A DNA stretch of 46,756 nucleotides from Chitinophagaceae bacterium (lineage in GTDB: Bacteria > Bacteroidota > Bacteroidia > Chitinophagales > Chitinophagaceae). The translations under genes and the position numbers were made by a program. The notes beneath the pieces were generated by a model that worked only from the letters and a program-made list of their open reading frames with translations, was not told the origin of the DNA and searched no databases. Of this stretch, positions 1 to 10,662 are shown piece after piece. Where the stretch lies: contig JAEUVK010000033.1 of the NCBI GenBank assembly GCA_016787135.1, forward strand, positions 1 through 46,756, in the 5' to 3' direction. The number at the start of each line of letters is the position of its first letter. The stretch's first letter is position 1.

Positions 1-2555
1 CTGGCCCCTAACCCTCTTCCGGAGTTGCCATGAAAGTATTCATAAAATAATACAAGATCTTCATTGCCGGGTTGTTTGTAGAACCAGCTATAATCGCCGT
101 AAAGCCTGCGGTTGCCTTCGCTGTCCTTTTCAAACAAACTGATCACTCTTTTGGTCAGTTCATCGGCCACCTGCGTTAAGTTCATTTTAATACCTGAGCC
201 GGTAGGGAACTCAACCTGCAATGAATCATTATAGAACTCCCCATACTTACGTATCGACTGAATGATCAGGAAATTGATCGGCATCCACACCGGCCCACGC
301 CAATTGGAATTACCACCAAACATATCTGAAGTGGAATCACCCGGGTCATACCGGATAGTGTATGTATGTCCATCCACCACGACAGAATAAGGATGTTCAT
401 CATGGTATTTTGATAATGCCCTGATACCGCCTTCTGATAAAAACCCATCTTCATCCAATAAACGCTGAAGAAGGTCAACCAACCTGTCTTTAGGAACCAA
501 TGATAATAGCAATTCGCCGTCATCACTTCTTTCCTCGTTGGGCCAGAATTTTTTATTCTTTATTCTATAATCCTCAAACCAGGTGATCCTTTTCCTGAAA
601 TCTATTAATTTATCCATCACACGTTTGCTGATAGATGAAACGGCATATAAAGAGGTAACCCCTACGACAGATTGTATCCGCAATGGTTTGGGGTCGGCAC
701 CGCTCACACACAATACATCATAAAAGAATTTATCCTCCTCATTCCACAGTCCGTGCTCATTCAAAGACTCGGCTATCAAAACAAAATGTTCAAAGAATTT
801 GGTGGCCGTATCTTCAAATGACTCATCATGCATGGCGATCTCAATAGCCATTTCCATCATGTCCAATGCATAGGTGCCAATCCAGCTTGTGCCGTCTGCC
901 TGTTCCAGCTGCATCTCCCCGGGAAAATGAAAACTGCGGTTGAATACGCCGATGTTATCCAAACCAAGGAAGCCTCCTTCAAAGATGTTGTTGCCATTGA
1001 TATCCTTGCGGTTGATCCACCAGGTAAAATTGATCAGTAGTTTATGGAACACTTTTTTCAGGAAAACGATATCCCCTGCTCCGGTTCTCTTCTTTTCAAT
1101 ATTATACACCTGCATCGCGGCCCAGGCCTGTACCGGCGGGTTCACATCGCTGAAGTTCCACTCGTAAGAAGGTAATTGCCCATCCGGTTTCATATACCAT
1201 TCACGCATCACCAGCAATAATTGGTGCTTCGCAAAAGTGGGGTCCACCACCGCCATGGAGATACATTGAAAAGCAAGGTCCCATGCAGCATACCAGGGGT
1301 ACTCCCATTTATCCGGCATCAGGATGATGTCCTGGTTCTTCAGGTGTTTCCAATCGCTGTTGCGTCCCGTCATTTTCGAATTACTGACAGGTGCAATACC
1401 ATCACTGGTTGTCAGCCATTGTTCTACATCGAAATGATAGTACTGCTTGCTCCAGAGAATGCCTGCCAATGCCTGCCGCTGGATCTTTGCCATTTCTTCG
1501 CTCATTCCTTTTGGCAAAATAGCAGCATAAAAATCATCCGCCTCTTGTTTTCTGACTTTGAAAATATCTTTGAAGCGATTGGGAAAAGCATTGTCTACCC
1601 ATTTATTATTGAGCCGGCAATAAATGGTTTTCGTGGCCCCGCCATTCACTTTCAATTTATAGACAGGCGAAAACTTTGTACCGTTCTTCTTTTTGGACAA
1701 CTCCGCCACATTCTTTCCATTAACGACAGCCTCATGAAAAGCATCTTTTACAAAAATGCTTTCGTTGGGAATATTACTGACCTTTTCTGTGTTCGTTTCA
1801 TTCTCCGTAAAAAAGGTTTTATCAGCCGGCTGAAAATAAAAGTAATAGTCACCCAGCCTCTCATGCTCTGCTCTTACTGTTGTTTTATTAACATAGTTAA
1901 TGGAGGGTTTTTCTTTGAAACTCCCCTGCTTCCAGCGATTATAAAACCATAAAGTCGGCAATACGGTGATCTCTGCAGCTTTTGAGTATCGGTTGGTTAT
2001 ATCAATTTGTATAAAAATATCCTGTGCGCCCTGCTTGGCATAAGTGACTTTTACATCGAAGTACTGGTTCTTATCAAATACTCCTGTATCTAATATTTCA
2101 TACTCCGGATCAAGTTTACCTCTTTTTTGATTTTCATCCCGCAGCTTTTCGTACGGGAATGCCTGTTGAGGGTATTTATACAAATACTCCATGTAATAAT
2201 GCGTGGGGAGGTTGTCCAGGTAGTAGTATAATTCTTTTACATCTTCTCCATGATTACCCTGCGGATTACTGAGACCGAACAGACGTTCTTTCAAAATAAG
2301 ATCATTACCGTTCCAGAGGGCTACACAAAAGCAGAGATTGCCGAAATAATCTGACAAACCGGCGAGTCCGTCCTCTCCCCATACATAGGCACGGCTATGC
2401 GCATGATCGAAAGGGAAATAATGCCAGGCATCACCGTTGGCGCTGTAATCTTCCCGTACAGTTCCCCATTGTCGTTCGCTCAGGTAGGGTCCCCATTGTG
2501 CTAATGGAATAGTTTTCGTTGCATTTACTGCCAGTCGCTGATGCTCTGCTGTCAT
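1..2555 (-). CDS. GH63 / MGH1-like glycoside hydrolase (3' end cut by window)
   Basis: A single open frame runs from ATG at 2555 off the left edge: 851 codons without a stop. An in-frame TAA lies upstream and there is no earlier ATG, so this start is well supported. The protein resembles the (alpha/alpha)6-barrel MGH1 / GH63 'glucosidase' family, which hydrolyses alpha-glucosidic bonds. Supporting stretches are WEYPWYAAWDLAF around residues 417-429 (D426 is a candidate catalytic acid), a WNFSDVNPPVQAWA stretch, and RYDPGDS followed by NWRGPVWMPINFL near the visible end. No signal peptide is seen, so it is probably cytoplasmic. Relatives are usually about 880-900 residues, so only the last few dozen are missing. 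The exact substrate cannot be told. The neighbouring pentose phosphate genes suggest, weakly, intracellular glucoside use. Confidence 0.82.
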   Translation of the reverse strand, partial: MTAEHQRLAVNATKTIPLAQWGPYLSERQWGTVREDYSANGDAWHYFPFDHAHSRAYVWGEDGLAGLSDYFGNLCFCVALWNGNDLILKERLFGLSNPQGNHGEDVKELYYYLDNLPTHYYMEYLYKYPQQAFPYEKLRDENQKRGKLDPEYEILDTGVFDKNQYFDVKVTYAKQGAQDIFIQIDITNRYSKAAEITVLPTLWFYNRWKQGSFKEKPSINYVNKTTVRAEHERLGDYYFYFQPADKTFFTENETNTEKVSNIPNESIFVKDAFHEAVVNGKNVAELSKKKNGTKFSPVYKLKVNGGATKTIYCRLNNKWVDNAFPNRFKDIFKVRKQEADDFYAAILPKGMSEEMAKIQRQALAGILWSKQYYHFDVEQWLTTSDGIAPVSNSKMTGRNSDWKHLKNQDIILMPDKWEYPWYAAWDLAFQCISMAVVDPTFAKHQLLLVMREWYMKPDGQLPSYEWNFSDVNPPVQAWAAMQVYNIEKKRTGAGDIVFLKKVFHKLLINFTWWINRKDINGNNIFEGGFLGLDNIGVFNRSFHFPGEMQLEQADGTSWIGTYALDMMEMAIEIAMHDESFEDTATKFFEHFVLIAESLNEHGLWNEEDKFFYDVLCVSGADPKPLRIQSVVGVTSLYAVSSISKRVMDKLIDFRKRITWFEDYRIKNKKFWPNEERSDDGELLLSLVPKDRLVDLLQRLLDEDGFLSEGGIRALSKYHDEHPYSVVVDGHTYTIRYDPGDSTSDMFGGNSNWRGPVWMPINFLIIQSIRKYGEFYNDSLQVEFPTGSGIKMNLTQVADELTKRVISLFEKDSEGNRRLYGDYSWFYKQPGNEDLVLFYEYFHGNSGRGLGA

Positions 2556-2648
2556 TTCTTTCGCTGATTTATCGTCCTTAACCGGCAAGCAATGTTGGTT
2601 TAGCAAAGTGAAGTTAGCTAATTATGTGCTAATGGTTGCGACAAATGA

Positions 2649-3464
2649 TCATTGATACTTTTTTATGAGGTCGATCAATATCTTTTTATCTGAATCATTG
2701 ATAGTTTTAGTCGAATCGGACGGAGTAAAATGCAATTTAAAAGACTGAATGGCTGATTCAGGTTTCTTTATATCGTAACCGATGATCCGCAACGCCTGTA
2801 TTTCATTGAAACCTTCAGGAACAGTTACCGCTGTTGTGTCATACCAATAACCAAATCCGTTTTCTGCCAGCTTCTGCCAGGGAAAATATTTATTGGGATC
2901 CACTTTTCTTCCCGGTGCGATATCTGCATGACCCACAAAATTTGCCACCGGGATATTATACGCATTTTTTAACCTGCCTAATAATATAACCAGGCTTCCT
3001 ATCTGCTCATCAGTAAATGCTTCAAAGCCGTTATTATCAATTTCAATACCAATGCTGCAACTATTCAGATCTGTTGCATTACCCCATTTGCTGACTCCTG
3101 CATGATGCCCCCGGAGCAGGTCGTTAAGCATATGATGAACCGTTCCATCTTTACAGATAACATAATGTGAGCTGACCTGTGTTCTTGTCAGTGTGAATGT
3201 TTTTAATGTCTGCTCACAGCTATTTTGTGCAGTATGATGAATGACCACAATATTGGGGCGCCGCATGGTGAAGTTGGTGGTACCCACCCATGATGATGCA
3301 TAATTCAATCCTGCAGAATCTTTAACCGGGTATTCCCGCAGCATCCGGGCATAATTTTTTACCTGTTTTTTATACGCCTTGTTGGTTTTAGCATAAGGAC
3401 GTGCACAACTGCTGACAATGCTTATAGCACCTGCGATCAAAATGGAAAGGAACACATACTTCAT
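2649..3464 (-). CDS. N-acetylmuramoyl-L-alanine amidase, lipoprotein (Amidase_2)
   Basis: Zinc amidase of the AmpD/PGRP (Amidase_2) family, which cleaves the MurNAc to L-alanine bond of peptidoglycan. The 271-residue protein starts with a lipoprotein signal ending in VSSC (Cys20), so it is probably membrane-anchored in the periplasm. Family motifs are visible: VVIHHTA (H76-H77, zinc ligand region), SHYVICKDGTVHHML, SIGIEIDNNG (E141) and GHADIAPGRKVDP (H179, D189). A longer reading frame exists up to 3533, but the ATG at 3464 is preferred: it gives a clean signal peptide, and an exact TAnnTTTG promoter element (3469-3476) lies inside the extension. About 90 bases separate it from the divergent gnd. 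The last 60 residues are an extra C-terminal region whose role I cannot name. Confidence 0.88.
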   Translation of the reverse strand: MKYVFLSILIAGAISIVSSCARPYAKTNKAYKKQVKNYARMLREYPVKDSAGLNYASSWVGTTNFTMRRPNIVVIHHTAQNSCEQTLKTFTLTRTQVSSHYVICKDGTVHHMLNDLLRGHHAGVSKWGNATDLNSCSIGIEIDNNGFEAFTDEQIGSLVILLGRLKNAYNIPVANFVGHADIAPGRKVDPNKYFPWQKLAENGFGYWYDTTAVTVPEGFNEIQALRIIGYDIKKPESAIQSFKLHFTPSDSTKTINDSDKKILIDLIKKYQ

Positions 3465-3468
3465 GTCA

Positions 3469-3476
3469 CAAATGTA
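3469..3476 (-). promoter_or_regulatory. Bacteroidota -7 promoter element for the amidase
   Basis: The minus strand reads TACATTTG, an exact match to TAnnTTTG. It ends only four bases before the ATG at 3464, so transcription would start at or beside the start codon, giving a leaderless or near-leaderless mRNA. No clear -33 TTTG is seen at the usual distance. Confidence 0.42.
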
Positions 3477-3561
3477 TATTTTATAAAAAAACAGGCATGG
3501 GAAAATTACGCAGGCGAAAAAGATGTGCAGCACTGCCGTAACTTCAGCAAAAGTTTATACT

Positions 3562-4986
3562 ATGGCTGCACATTTTGGTATGATCGGTTTGGGAACTATG
3601 GGAAGAAATTTCCTGCTTAATGTGGCTGATCATGGATACGAGGTGTGCGGATATGACCGTGAACCTGCTCAGCAAAAAAGATTGCTGGATGAAGCAAGAG
3701 GGAAAAAAGTAAATGCAGCTTTTTCATTGTCCGGGTTTCTTCAGTCATTACAAACTCCCCGGATCGTCATGCTGCTTGTGCCTGCCGGCAAAATTGTTGA
3801 TGCCGTACTGACAGATCTGTTGCCATTGGTACAAAAAGGAGATATCATCATAGATGGGGGCAATTCACATTTCACAGATACAGAAAGGCGTTACCTGCAA
3901 TTAAAGGATTCCGGCATTCATTTTATGGGTATGGGTGTAAGCGGAGGTGAAGAAGGCGCAAGACTGGGACCAAGCCTGATGCCGGGTGGTAATAAAGAGA
4001 GTTATGAACTGGTAAAAGAAATTTTAGGATCAGTAGCCGCCAAAAGTGATGAAGGCCCCTGCGTGTCTTTTATTGGCAACACCGCTGCCGGCCACTACAC
4101 CAAAATGGTGCATAATGGTATTGAATATGCCATGATGCAACTGATCAGTGAAGTATATAGCGTTCTAAAGATTGCAGGGCAATTCAATAATGCGGAATTA
4201 CATGAACTATTTTCCGCATGGAATAAGGCAGAATTGCAGTCTTTTCTTATTGAAATAACGGCTGATGTATTTCTGAAAAAAGACGAGGGAACAGGTGAAG
4301 ACCTGGTGGATATGATACTGGACAAAGCCAAACAAAAAGGTACAGGTATGTGGACCAGTCAAAGCGCCATGGACCTGAATGTTCCGATTCCTTCCATTGA
4401 TGCAGCTGTTACGATGCGCTATCTGTCAGCGCTGAAAGATGAAAGGGTCAGTAATGCAGCCCTGTACTCATCGGGCAACAGTAACAGCCCGGTTACTAAA
4501 GAACAGTTAGCTGGCTTATGTAAGAATGCTTTGTATTTTGGTTTCCTGCTGGCATACGGGCAGGGCTTGCATTTGTTACATATCGCTTCAGCTCAATACT
4601 ATTATGGGATCAATATCAGTGAAGTGGTTCGTGTATGGAAAGGTGGCTGTATCATTCGTTCCGTCATGTTGAATGACCTGCGCAAAGCATATAGCCAGGA
4701 CAGCAATTTGACCAGCATAATTTCGTCACCAGTTTTTCAACCTGTGCTGAGTAACCTGAGAAAAGATGTGGCTGATGTATTGAAAATCTCGATAGACCAT
4801 CATCTTGCTGTTGCATCACTGGCCGCCTCATTGCACTATTTTGATGCGTTTACAACAAACAGGCTGCCCGCTAATCTCATCCAGGCTCAACGGGACTATT
4901 TTGGGGCGCACACTTATGAACGTATTGACAGGCCCGGTACATTTCATACAGAATGGGAAAGCAAACCTGTTGCAGGAGCTAAATAA
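3562..4986 (+). CDS. gnd: 6-phosphogluconate dehydrogenase (decarboxylating)
   Basis: Oxidises 6-phosphogluconate to ribulose 5-phosphate and CO2, making NADPH. At 474 residues it is close to the usual ~470. Visible motifs: the Rossmann loop GLGTMG (9-14), IIIDGGNSHFTDT, SGGEEGA (127-133) in the substrate site, and AGHYTKMVHNGIEY with catalytic Lys181 and Glu188. The C-terminal all-alpha dimerisation region is complete. The frame extends upstream to 3523, but those 13 residues match nothing in the family and begin next to the divergent amidase gene, so the ATG at 3562 is chosen. It is first in a gnd-zwf-pgl operon; 23 bases separate it from zwf. Confidence 0.96.
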   Translation: MAAHFGMIGLGTMGRNFLLNVADHGYEVCGYDREPAQQKRLLDEARGKKVNAAFSLSGFLQSLQTPRIVMLLVPAGKIVDAVLTDLLPLVQKGDIIIDGGNSHFTDTERRYLQLKDSGIHFMGMGVSGGEEGARLGPSLMPGGNKESYELVKEILGSVAAKSDEGPCVSFIGNTAAGHYTKMVHNGIEYAMMQLISEVYSVLKIAGQFNNAELHELFSAWNKAELQSFLIEITADVFLKKDEGTGEDLVDMILDKAKQKGTGMWTSQSAMDLNVPIPSIDAAVTMRYLSALKDERVSNAALYSSGNSNSPVTKEQLAGLCKNALYFGFLLAYGQGLHLLHIASAQYYYGINISEVVRVWKGGCIIRSVMLNDLRKAYSQDSNLTSIISSPVFQPVLSNLRKDVADVLKISIDHHLAVASLAASLHYFDAFTTNRLPANLIQAQRDYFGAHTYERIDRPGTFHTEWESKPVAGAK

Positions 4987-5009
4987 GAACAATATCAGAT
5001 CCAATCAAT

Positions 5010-6542
5010 ATGAGCACAAATAAAAAAGAAGCAGCGAATATTGTCATCTTTGGAGGCAAAGGCGACCTGGCCTGGAGAAAACTGGTACCAGCTTTTTACA
5101 ATCTTTTTATAAACGGCTACTTACCCAAAAAGTTTGCTATTTATGGAGTGCATTACGAAAAGATGGGTGAAAAAGATTATGAAAAGCATTTACTGGAAGG
5201 AATAAATACGTTCTCCCGGAGCGGTAAGGCCAATAAGAGCGAATGGAAAAAATTCGCAGAACATGTTTTTTATTTTGAAGGCGACTTTACTGCCGACGAT
5301 ACATACAGAAGGCTCTCAGAAAATTTAAACAAAAACGACAAAGTATGGAAGACCCGCGGTGTCCGTATGTTCTATTATTCCGTGGCACCCCGTTTCATTG
5401 AACCTATCTCCTTGTTGCTTTCAAAATATGAACTGGCCGGCGATATCACTGCTGACAGGATCGTGATAGAAAAACCTTTCGGCAGCGACCTGCATACAGC
5501 AAGGGAACTCAACCAACTACTCACTAAACATTTTAGAGAAAAACAGATCTACCGGATAGACCATTACCTGGGCAAAGAAACTGTGCAGAACCTGATGACG
5601 TTCCGTTTTGCCAATATTGTGTATGAGTCCATCTGGCACCATAATTATATTGAACACGTACAAATAACAGTAGCTGAAAGTATCGGGGTTGGTGGTCGTG
5701 GTAATTATTATGAACAGGCAGGCGCATTAAAGGACATGATACAAAACCATTTGCTGCAATTACTTTGTGTTACGGCGATGGAGCCTCCTGTATCACTGGA
5801 TGAAGAGGATATACGCAATAAAAAAGTAGATGTATTGAAAGCGGTACGGCCTCTTACCAAAGCAGATATTGCCAAAAATGTAATAAGAGGGCAATATGGT
5901 GAAGGAACAGTCAATGGCAAAAAACAGGCAGCCTACCGGAATGAAAAGAATGTAAACCCAAAGTCCGGTACTGAAACATTTGTTTCCTTAAAATTATTTA
6001 TTGACAACTGGCGCTGGCAGGGGGTCCCGTTTTACCTGCGCACAGGCAAATGTCTGGATAAAACAACATCGCTTATAGTGATCCAGTTCAAACCAGTGCC
6101 GCATAATTTATTTGACAGTAAGATCATGGCCGACTCAAGACCCAACCAGCTTATCATCAGCATACAACCGGAAATGGAAACTACTTTACTGTTCCATGCA
6201 AAAGAACCGGGGGTAAGGTTACAGATCAGGCCCGTGGAAATGGATTTTACATATAAAGAAAGCTATGATACCCCTGTACCGGAAGCTTATGAGACATTAC
6301 TACTGGAAGTACTGGAAGGCGATGCTGCCATGTTCATGCGGGCCGATCAGGTTGAAGAAGCATGGAAGGTCGTAACTCCCATTATGGAAGCATGGAAAAA
6401 GGAAACGCCGCCACGCTTCCCTAACTATGAACCTGGCAGCTGGGGACCCAGGTCATCAGAAGCATTAATAAAACCACAGGGTTGTTCGTGGACCTTATTA
6501 CCGGAGAATGAGATTGCAAAAAACACGATCAGGAAAAAATAA
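5010..6542 (+). CDS. zwf: Glucose-6-phosphate 1-dehydrogenase
   Basis: Catalyses the first step of the oxidative pentose phosphate pathway, glucose 6-phosphate to 6-phosphogluconolactone, reducing NAD(P)+. The 510-residue length is normal. The nucleotide-binding start NIVIFGGKGDLAWRKLVPA (residues 10-28) fits the GxxGDLxxRKL signature, and RIDHYLGKE (182-190) is the catalytic signature with His185 and Lys189. IEKPFG and WRWQGVPFYLRTGK are also present. It sits between gnd and pgl; its stop at 6540-6542 is one base before the pgl start, so the two are probably translationally coupled. Confidence 0.97.
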   Translation: MSTNKKEAANIVIFGGKGDLAWRKLVPAFYNLFINGYLPKKFAIYGVHYEKMGEKDYEKHLLEGINTFSRSGKANKSEWKKFAEHVFYFEGDFTADDTYRRLSENLNKNDKVWKTRGVRMFYYSVAPRFIEPISLLLSKYELAGDITADRIVIEKPFGSDLHTARELNQLLTKHFREKQIYRIDHYLGKETVQNLMTFRFANIVYESIWHHNYIEHVQITVAESIGVGGRGNYYEQAGALKDMIQNHLLQLLCVTAMEPPVSLDEEDIRNKKVDVLKAVRPLTKADIAKNVIRGQYGEGTVNGKKQAAYRNEKNVNPKSGTETFVSLKLFIDNWRWQGVPFYLRTGKCLDKTTSLIVIQFKPVPHNLFDSKIMADSRPNQLIISIQPEMETTLLFHAKEPGVRLQIRPVEMDFTYKESYDTPVPEAYETLLLEVLEGDAAMFMRADQVEEAWKVVTPIMEAWKKETPPRFPNYEPGSWGPRSSEALIKPQGCSWTLLPENEIAKNTIRKK

Positions 6543-6543
6543 A

Positions 6544-7260
6544 ATGAAAAATATACCGGAAAGAACGATCTGGAAAGATCATGAAGCCATGAGCAGAGCC
6601 GCTGCTTATTTCTTCATATCTGCCTGTCATCATGCAATTGCCAAACAGGGAAAATTTGTTGTCGCTTTATCTGGCGGCAACACACCAAAAAGATTGTTTG
6701 AACTGCTTGCCTCACCAGAATTCAACAAAAATGTTCCCTGGAAAAAGGTATTCCTGTTCTGGAGCGATGAAAGGTTTGTGGTACCAACCTCCCCCGACAG
6801 CAATTATAATATGGCAAAGAAAAGCTTGCTGGATAAAATAGACATACCCCCTAAGAATATTTTTCCTGTTCCCGTTACCGGCGATCCGGAGCAATGTGCC
6901 AGGCAATACGAAGCGGCCATAAAAAAATTCTTTAATAACAAACAGGCTGCTTTTGACTGGGTAATGCTTGGCACCGGTACAGACGGGCATACAGCTTCTT
7001 TGTTCCCGAATACTCCCGTATTAATAGAAAACCGGAGATTGGTTAAACAGGTATGGCTGAATGACCAGCAATCCTGGCGGATCACATTTACTTACCCATT
7101 GATCAATAAAGCCAAACAGATCATCTTACTGGTAGCTGGCAAAGAAAAAAAACACATCGTGAATACGGTATTCAGCAAACCGGTAAAAAGGATCTATCCG
7201 GTTCAGTATATCAATCCTGAAAAATCTTTATGGATAATAGATAAAGCGACGGAAGGATAG
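6544..7260 (+). CDS. pgl: 6-phosphogluconolactonase (NagB/SOL family)
   Basis: Hydrolyses 6-phosphogluconolactone to 6-phosphogluconate, linking zwf and gnd. The 238-residue protein shows the SOL-family blocks VALSGGNTPKRLFELL (41-55), FLFWSDERFV (70-79), SNYNMAKKSLL and GTGTDGHTASLFPNT (143-157). An in-frame ATG at 6508 exists but lies inside zwf and adds twelve basic residues with no family match; the ATG at 6544, one base after the zwf stop, is preferred. It ends six bases from the stop of the convergent icmF gene with no hairpin between them, so the two transcripts probably overlap. Confidence 0.94.
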   Translation: MKNIPERTIWKDHEAMSRAAAYFFISACHHAIAKQGKFVVALSGGNTPKRLFELLASPEFNKNVPWKKVFLFWSDERFVVPTSPDSNYNMAKKSLLDKIDIPPKNIFPVPVTGDPEQCARQYEAAIKKFFNNKQAAFDWVMLGTGTDGHTASLFPNTPVLIENRRLVKQVWLNDQQSWRITFTYPLINKAKQIILLVAGKEKKHIVNTVFSKPVKRIYPVQYINPEKSLWIIDKATEG

Positions 7261-7266
7261 ATGGTC

Positions 7267-10200
7267 TTACATATTTCTCCGGTACTGACCGCCTACTTCG
7301 TATAAAGCATGGGTGATCTGTCCAAGAGAACAATATTTTACCGTTTCCATCAGCTGGGCAAATAAGTTCCCATTGTTGATCGCCACCTCTTTTAATTTTT
7401 TTATCTCTTCCCCGCTTTTGATTTCATTCCTTTTCCAAAATGCTTTCAGGTTACTGATCTGCAGTTCTTTTTCTTCTGTTGTACTTCTGATCACTTCATT
7501 GGGAATAATAGTGGGGCTTCCTTTTTTATTCAGAAACGTATTTACACCGATCAAAGGCAGTTCTCCTGTATGCTTCTGGTGTTCGTAATAAAGGCTTTCT
7601 TCCTGTATCTTGTTTCGCTGGTACATTCTTTCCATGGCTCCTAACACACCGCCTCTTTCAGTGATACGGTCAAATTCAACGAGCACGGCTTCTTCAATAA
7701 GGTCTGTTAATTCCTCAATGGCAAAACTTCCCTGTATAAAGTTTTCTGTTTTGGCAGAACCTAATTCACGGTTGATAATCAGCTGTATTGCCATCGCCCG
7801 CCGGACACTTTCCTCTGTTGGCGTGGTGATAGCCTCGTCATAAGCATTTGTGTGCAGTGAATTACAATTATCATAGATAGCATACAATGCCTGCAGGGTG
7901 GTCCGGATGTCATTGAAGTCAATTTCCTGCGCATGCAAGCTTCTTCCGGATGTCTGAATGTGATATTTAAGCATCTGGCTGCGCTTATTGGCTTTGTATT
8001 TATACTTCATCGCTTTTGCCCATATCCGTCTCGCCACCCTGCCGATCACACTGTATTCCGGGTCCATACCGTTACTGAAGAAGAATGAAAGATTGGGTGC
8101 AAAATCATCAATATTCATTCCCCGGCTCAGGTAGTACTCCACATAAGTAAACCCGTTGGCTAAAGTGAACGCCAGCTGTGTGATCGGATTAGCGCCTGCC
8201 TCCGCAATATGATAGCCGCTGATAGATACACTATAGAAATTGCGGACCTTATTGCCGATAAAATATTCCTGCACATCGCCCATCAGTTTCAATGCGAACT
8301 CTGTGGAGAATATACAGGTATTCTGCGCCTGGTCTTCTTTTAAAATATCCGCTTGCACCGTTCCTCTTACCTGTTGCAAAGCCGCCTCTTTACATTGCAT
8401 GTAAATAGCAGCAGGCAATACTTCATCACCACTCAGTCCCAGCAGTTTTAACCCCAGCCCTTCATTACCATCCGGCAATACACCGGGGAAAGAAGGGTTG
8501 TAATACTGCGGCGCCGGAACGTGTTTATATTTCGTTTCGCTGATCTTTTTTACTTCATCCCACAAATCAAGTTCGGTGATCTTCTTTTCGCACTGCTGAT
8601 CTATCGCTGCATTCATAAAGAAAGCAAGCAATATGGGCGCCGGCCCGTTGATGGTCATACTTACCGACGTTCTCGGGTCACAGAGGTCAAAACCACTATA
8701 TAGTTTTTTGGCATCATCAACAGTAGCGATGCTTACACCACTGTTACCTACTTTACCATATATATCAGGGCGATGATCAGGATCTTCTCCGTACAACGTC
8801 ACGCTGTCAAATGCTGTTGACAATCTTTTTGCCGGCTGATCAACGGATACATAATGAAACCGTTTATTGGTTCTTTCGGGACCGCCTTCACCCGCAAACA
8901 TTCTTGTAGGGTCTTCACCTTCTCTTTTCAATGGAAACACACCGGCCGTAAATGGAAAATGTCCCGGCACATTTTCCTGTGCCTGCCATTTCAGTATATC
9001 CCCCCAATCTTTGTATGCAGGCAAAACAACTTTCGGGATCCTTGTTCCGCTCAGGCTTGTCGTGAACATCGCCTGCCTGATCACTTTATCCCTCACTGTA
9101 TATTCATAATAATCCTTCTGGTATTCTTTTACCTTTTCATCCCAGTGCTGGATAAGTTTGCGACTGACAGGAGTCAGTTGATCCGTGTAAAGAGCTAGTT
9201 GCTTGCTGATCGCATCAAGCAATGAACTGTCTGCTTTATTTTTCAATGTTTCCAATGCCCCATTTAACTGGTACAGTTTTGAAGCAATAGAAGCCTGATC
9301 CCTGACCAACTGGTCATAACTACGGTTGCTTTCCGATATTTCAGAAAGGTACCGTACACGGCTGGCGGGAATAACGGCCTGTGACACTTTTGCCGTTTCT
9401 GCAAATTGATAGTCCCCAAAATTGACCTTTGCTTTTATTTCGATCTTTTTCAGCAAAAGTTCAAACAAATGATTCACCCCGTCATCATTGAACTTACTGG
9501 CCATAGTACCTACTACAGGTAATTCATTATCCTTTGCAGAAAATAGCTGGTGATTGCGTTTGTATTGTTTGCGGACATCTGCTAATGCATCCAATGCCCC
9601 GGCTTTATCAAATTTATTAATACAGATCAGATCTGCATAATCCAGCATGTTGATCTTCTCCAACTGTGAAGCAGCGCCATATTCCGGCGTCATCACATAC
9701 ATGCTGACATCACAATGATCGAGGATAGAAGCATCACTTTGTCCTACACCTGCGGATTCTAAGATCACCAGGTCATATCCCGCCATTTTGCAGATATCAA
9801 TGGCCTCCTGAACATGAGAGCTTAACGCTGTATTATCATCTCTTGTAGCCAGGCTACGCATATAGGCCCGCGGATGTGAAATAGCATTCATCCGTATCCT
9901 GTCACCCAGCAATGCCCCTCCGGTCTTTTTCTTTGAAGGATCAACAGAGATGACCGCGACAGTTTTGTCGCTAAAATTGTTGAGAAACCTCCGAACGATC
10001 TCATCAGTCACTGAAGATTTACCCGCACCACCGGTACCGGTTATACCAAGCACAGGAGCCCCGCCTTTTAACGGTTCACTTTCTGTTTCTATACCATTCT
10101 CTGCATTGGTTATCTTCCGTGCAATTTTCCTTACGTCTTTTGCTTCTTCAAGTTTCAATGCAGTTTTATAATCTGCTTTCCCATTCAGCTGTACATCACA

Positions 10201-10614
10201 CAAACGAATAACCTCTTCGATCATCCCTTCCAAACCCATTTTTCTTCCATCATCAGGAGAATAAATTCTTGTTATACCATATTGGTGCAGCTCGCTGATC
10301 TCATCCGGCAGAATGGTTCCGCCGCCGCCGCCGAATATTTTAATATGACCACAACCATTCTCTTCCAGCAGATCCTTCATGTATTTAAAAAACTCTACAT
10401 GCCCGCCCTGGTAACTGGTAATGGCAATACCCTGCACATCTTCTTCGATAGCCGTCTCCACGATCTCTTTTACTGACCGGTTATGACCAAGATGGATGAT
10501 CTCCGCACCCTTGCTTTGCATGATCCGGCGCATAATATTAATGGCTGCATCATGTCCATCAAATAAACTGGCAGCAGTAACAATACGAACCTTGTTGACC
10601 GGTATATAAGCCAT
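7267..10614 (-). CDS. icmF: Fused isobutyryl-CoA mutase (IcmF)
   Basis: Adenosylcobalamin-dependent acyl-CoA mutase of 1115 residues, with its G-protein chaperone built in. Domain order: B12-binding domain (about 8-140; [11 protein letters not shown] with His21 as the lower cobalt ligand, and [12 protein letters not shown]), MeaB-type GTPase (about 185-400; Walker [10 protein letters not shown] at 193-201, NKFD base motif), linker, and the substrate barrel (about 540-1115). Two residues set this apart from methylmalonyl-CoA mutase. PFTAGVF puts Phe560 where that enzyme has Tyr, and ILKEDQAQ puts Gln764 where it has the succinyl-binding Arg. This is the known IcmF pattern for isobutyryl/n-butyryl-CoA or similar uncharged acyl chains. 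His802 in SGYHIAEAG matches the conserved catalytic His. It is a lone gene with its own promoter and probably serves branched-chain or short-chain acyl-CoA metabolism. Confidence 0.94.
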   Translation of the reverse strand: MAYIPVNKVRIVTAASLFDGHDAAINIMRRIMQSKGAEIIHLGHNRSVKEIVETAIEEDVQGIAITSYQGGHVEFFKYMKDLLEENGCGHIKIFGGGGGTILPDEISELHQYGITRIYSPDDGRKMGLEGMIEEVIRLCDVQLNGKADYKTALKLEEAKDVRKIARKITNAENGIETESEPLKGGAPVLGITGTGGAGKSSVTDEIVRRFLNNFSDKTVAVISVDPSKKKTGGALLGDRIRMNAISHPRAYMRSLATRDDNTALSSHVQEAIDICKMAGYDLVILESAGVGQSDASILDHCDVSMYVMTPEYGAASQLEKINMLDYADLICINKFDKAGALDALADVRKQYKRNHQLFSAKDNELPVVGTMASKFNDDGVNHLFELLLKKIEIKAKVNFGDYQFAETAKVSQAVIPASRVRYLSEISESNRSYDQLVRDQASIASKLYQLNGALETLKNKADSSLLDAISKQLALYTDQLTPVSRKLIQHWDEKVKEYQKDYYEYTVRDKVIRQAMFTTSLSGTRIPKVVLPAYKDWGDILKWQAQENVPGHFPFTAGVFPLKREGEDPTRMFAGEGGPERTNKRFHYVSVDQPAKRLSTAFDSVTLYGEDPDHRPDIYGKVGNSGVSIATVDDAKKLYSGFDLCDPRTSVSMTINGPAPILLAFFMNAAIDQQCEKKITELDLWDEVKKISETKYKHVPAPQYYNPSFPGVLPDGNEGLGLKLLGLSGDEVLPAAIYMQCKEAALQQVRGTVQADILKEDQAQNTCIFSTEFALKLMGDVQEYFIGNKVRNFYSVSISGYHIAEAGANPITQLAFTLANGFTYVEYYLSRGMNIDDFAPNLSFFFSNGMDPEYSVIGRVARRIWAKAMKYKYKANKRSQMLKYHIQTSGRSLHAQEIDFNDIRTTLQALYAIYDNCNSLHTNAYDEAITTPTEESVRRAMAIQLIINRELGSAKTENFIQGSFAIEELTDLIEEAVLVEFDRITERGGVLGAMERMYQRNKIQEESLYYEHQKHTGELPLIGVNTFLNKKGSPTIIPNEVIRSTTEEKELQISNLKAFWKRNEIKSGEEIKKLKEVAINNGNLFAQLMETVKYCSLGQITHALYEVGGQYRRNM

Positions 10615-10633
10615 AAACGGAATTTCAGAAAAG

Positions 10634-10662
10634 CAAAAGTACTAAAATCATTTTGTCACAAA
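10634..10662 (-). promoter_or_regulatory. Bacteroidota promoter for icmF
   Basis: On the minus strand TTTG (10662-10659) is followed after 17 bases by TACTTTTG (10641-10634), an exact TAnnTTTG. Spacing fits the -33/-7 promoter known from Bacteroidota. The -7 box ends 19 bases before the icmF ATG. Confidence 0.55.

Noticed and set aside
828..1952. Open frames on the plus strand inside the glycosidase gene, up to 243 codons
   Set aside because: They are antisense to a continuous 851-codon gene with clear family motifs, and their translations look like no protein family.
3465..3533. N-terminal extension of the amidase with a second hydrophobic stretch
   Set aside because: It would precede a complete lipoprotein signal and overlaps an exact promoter box.
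3523..3561. Upstream in-frame extension of gnd
   Set aside because: The 13 extra residues match nothing in 6-phosphogluconate dehydrogenases and the ATG at 3562 gives the normal N-terminus.
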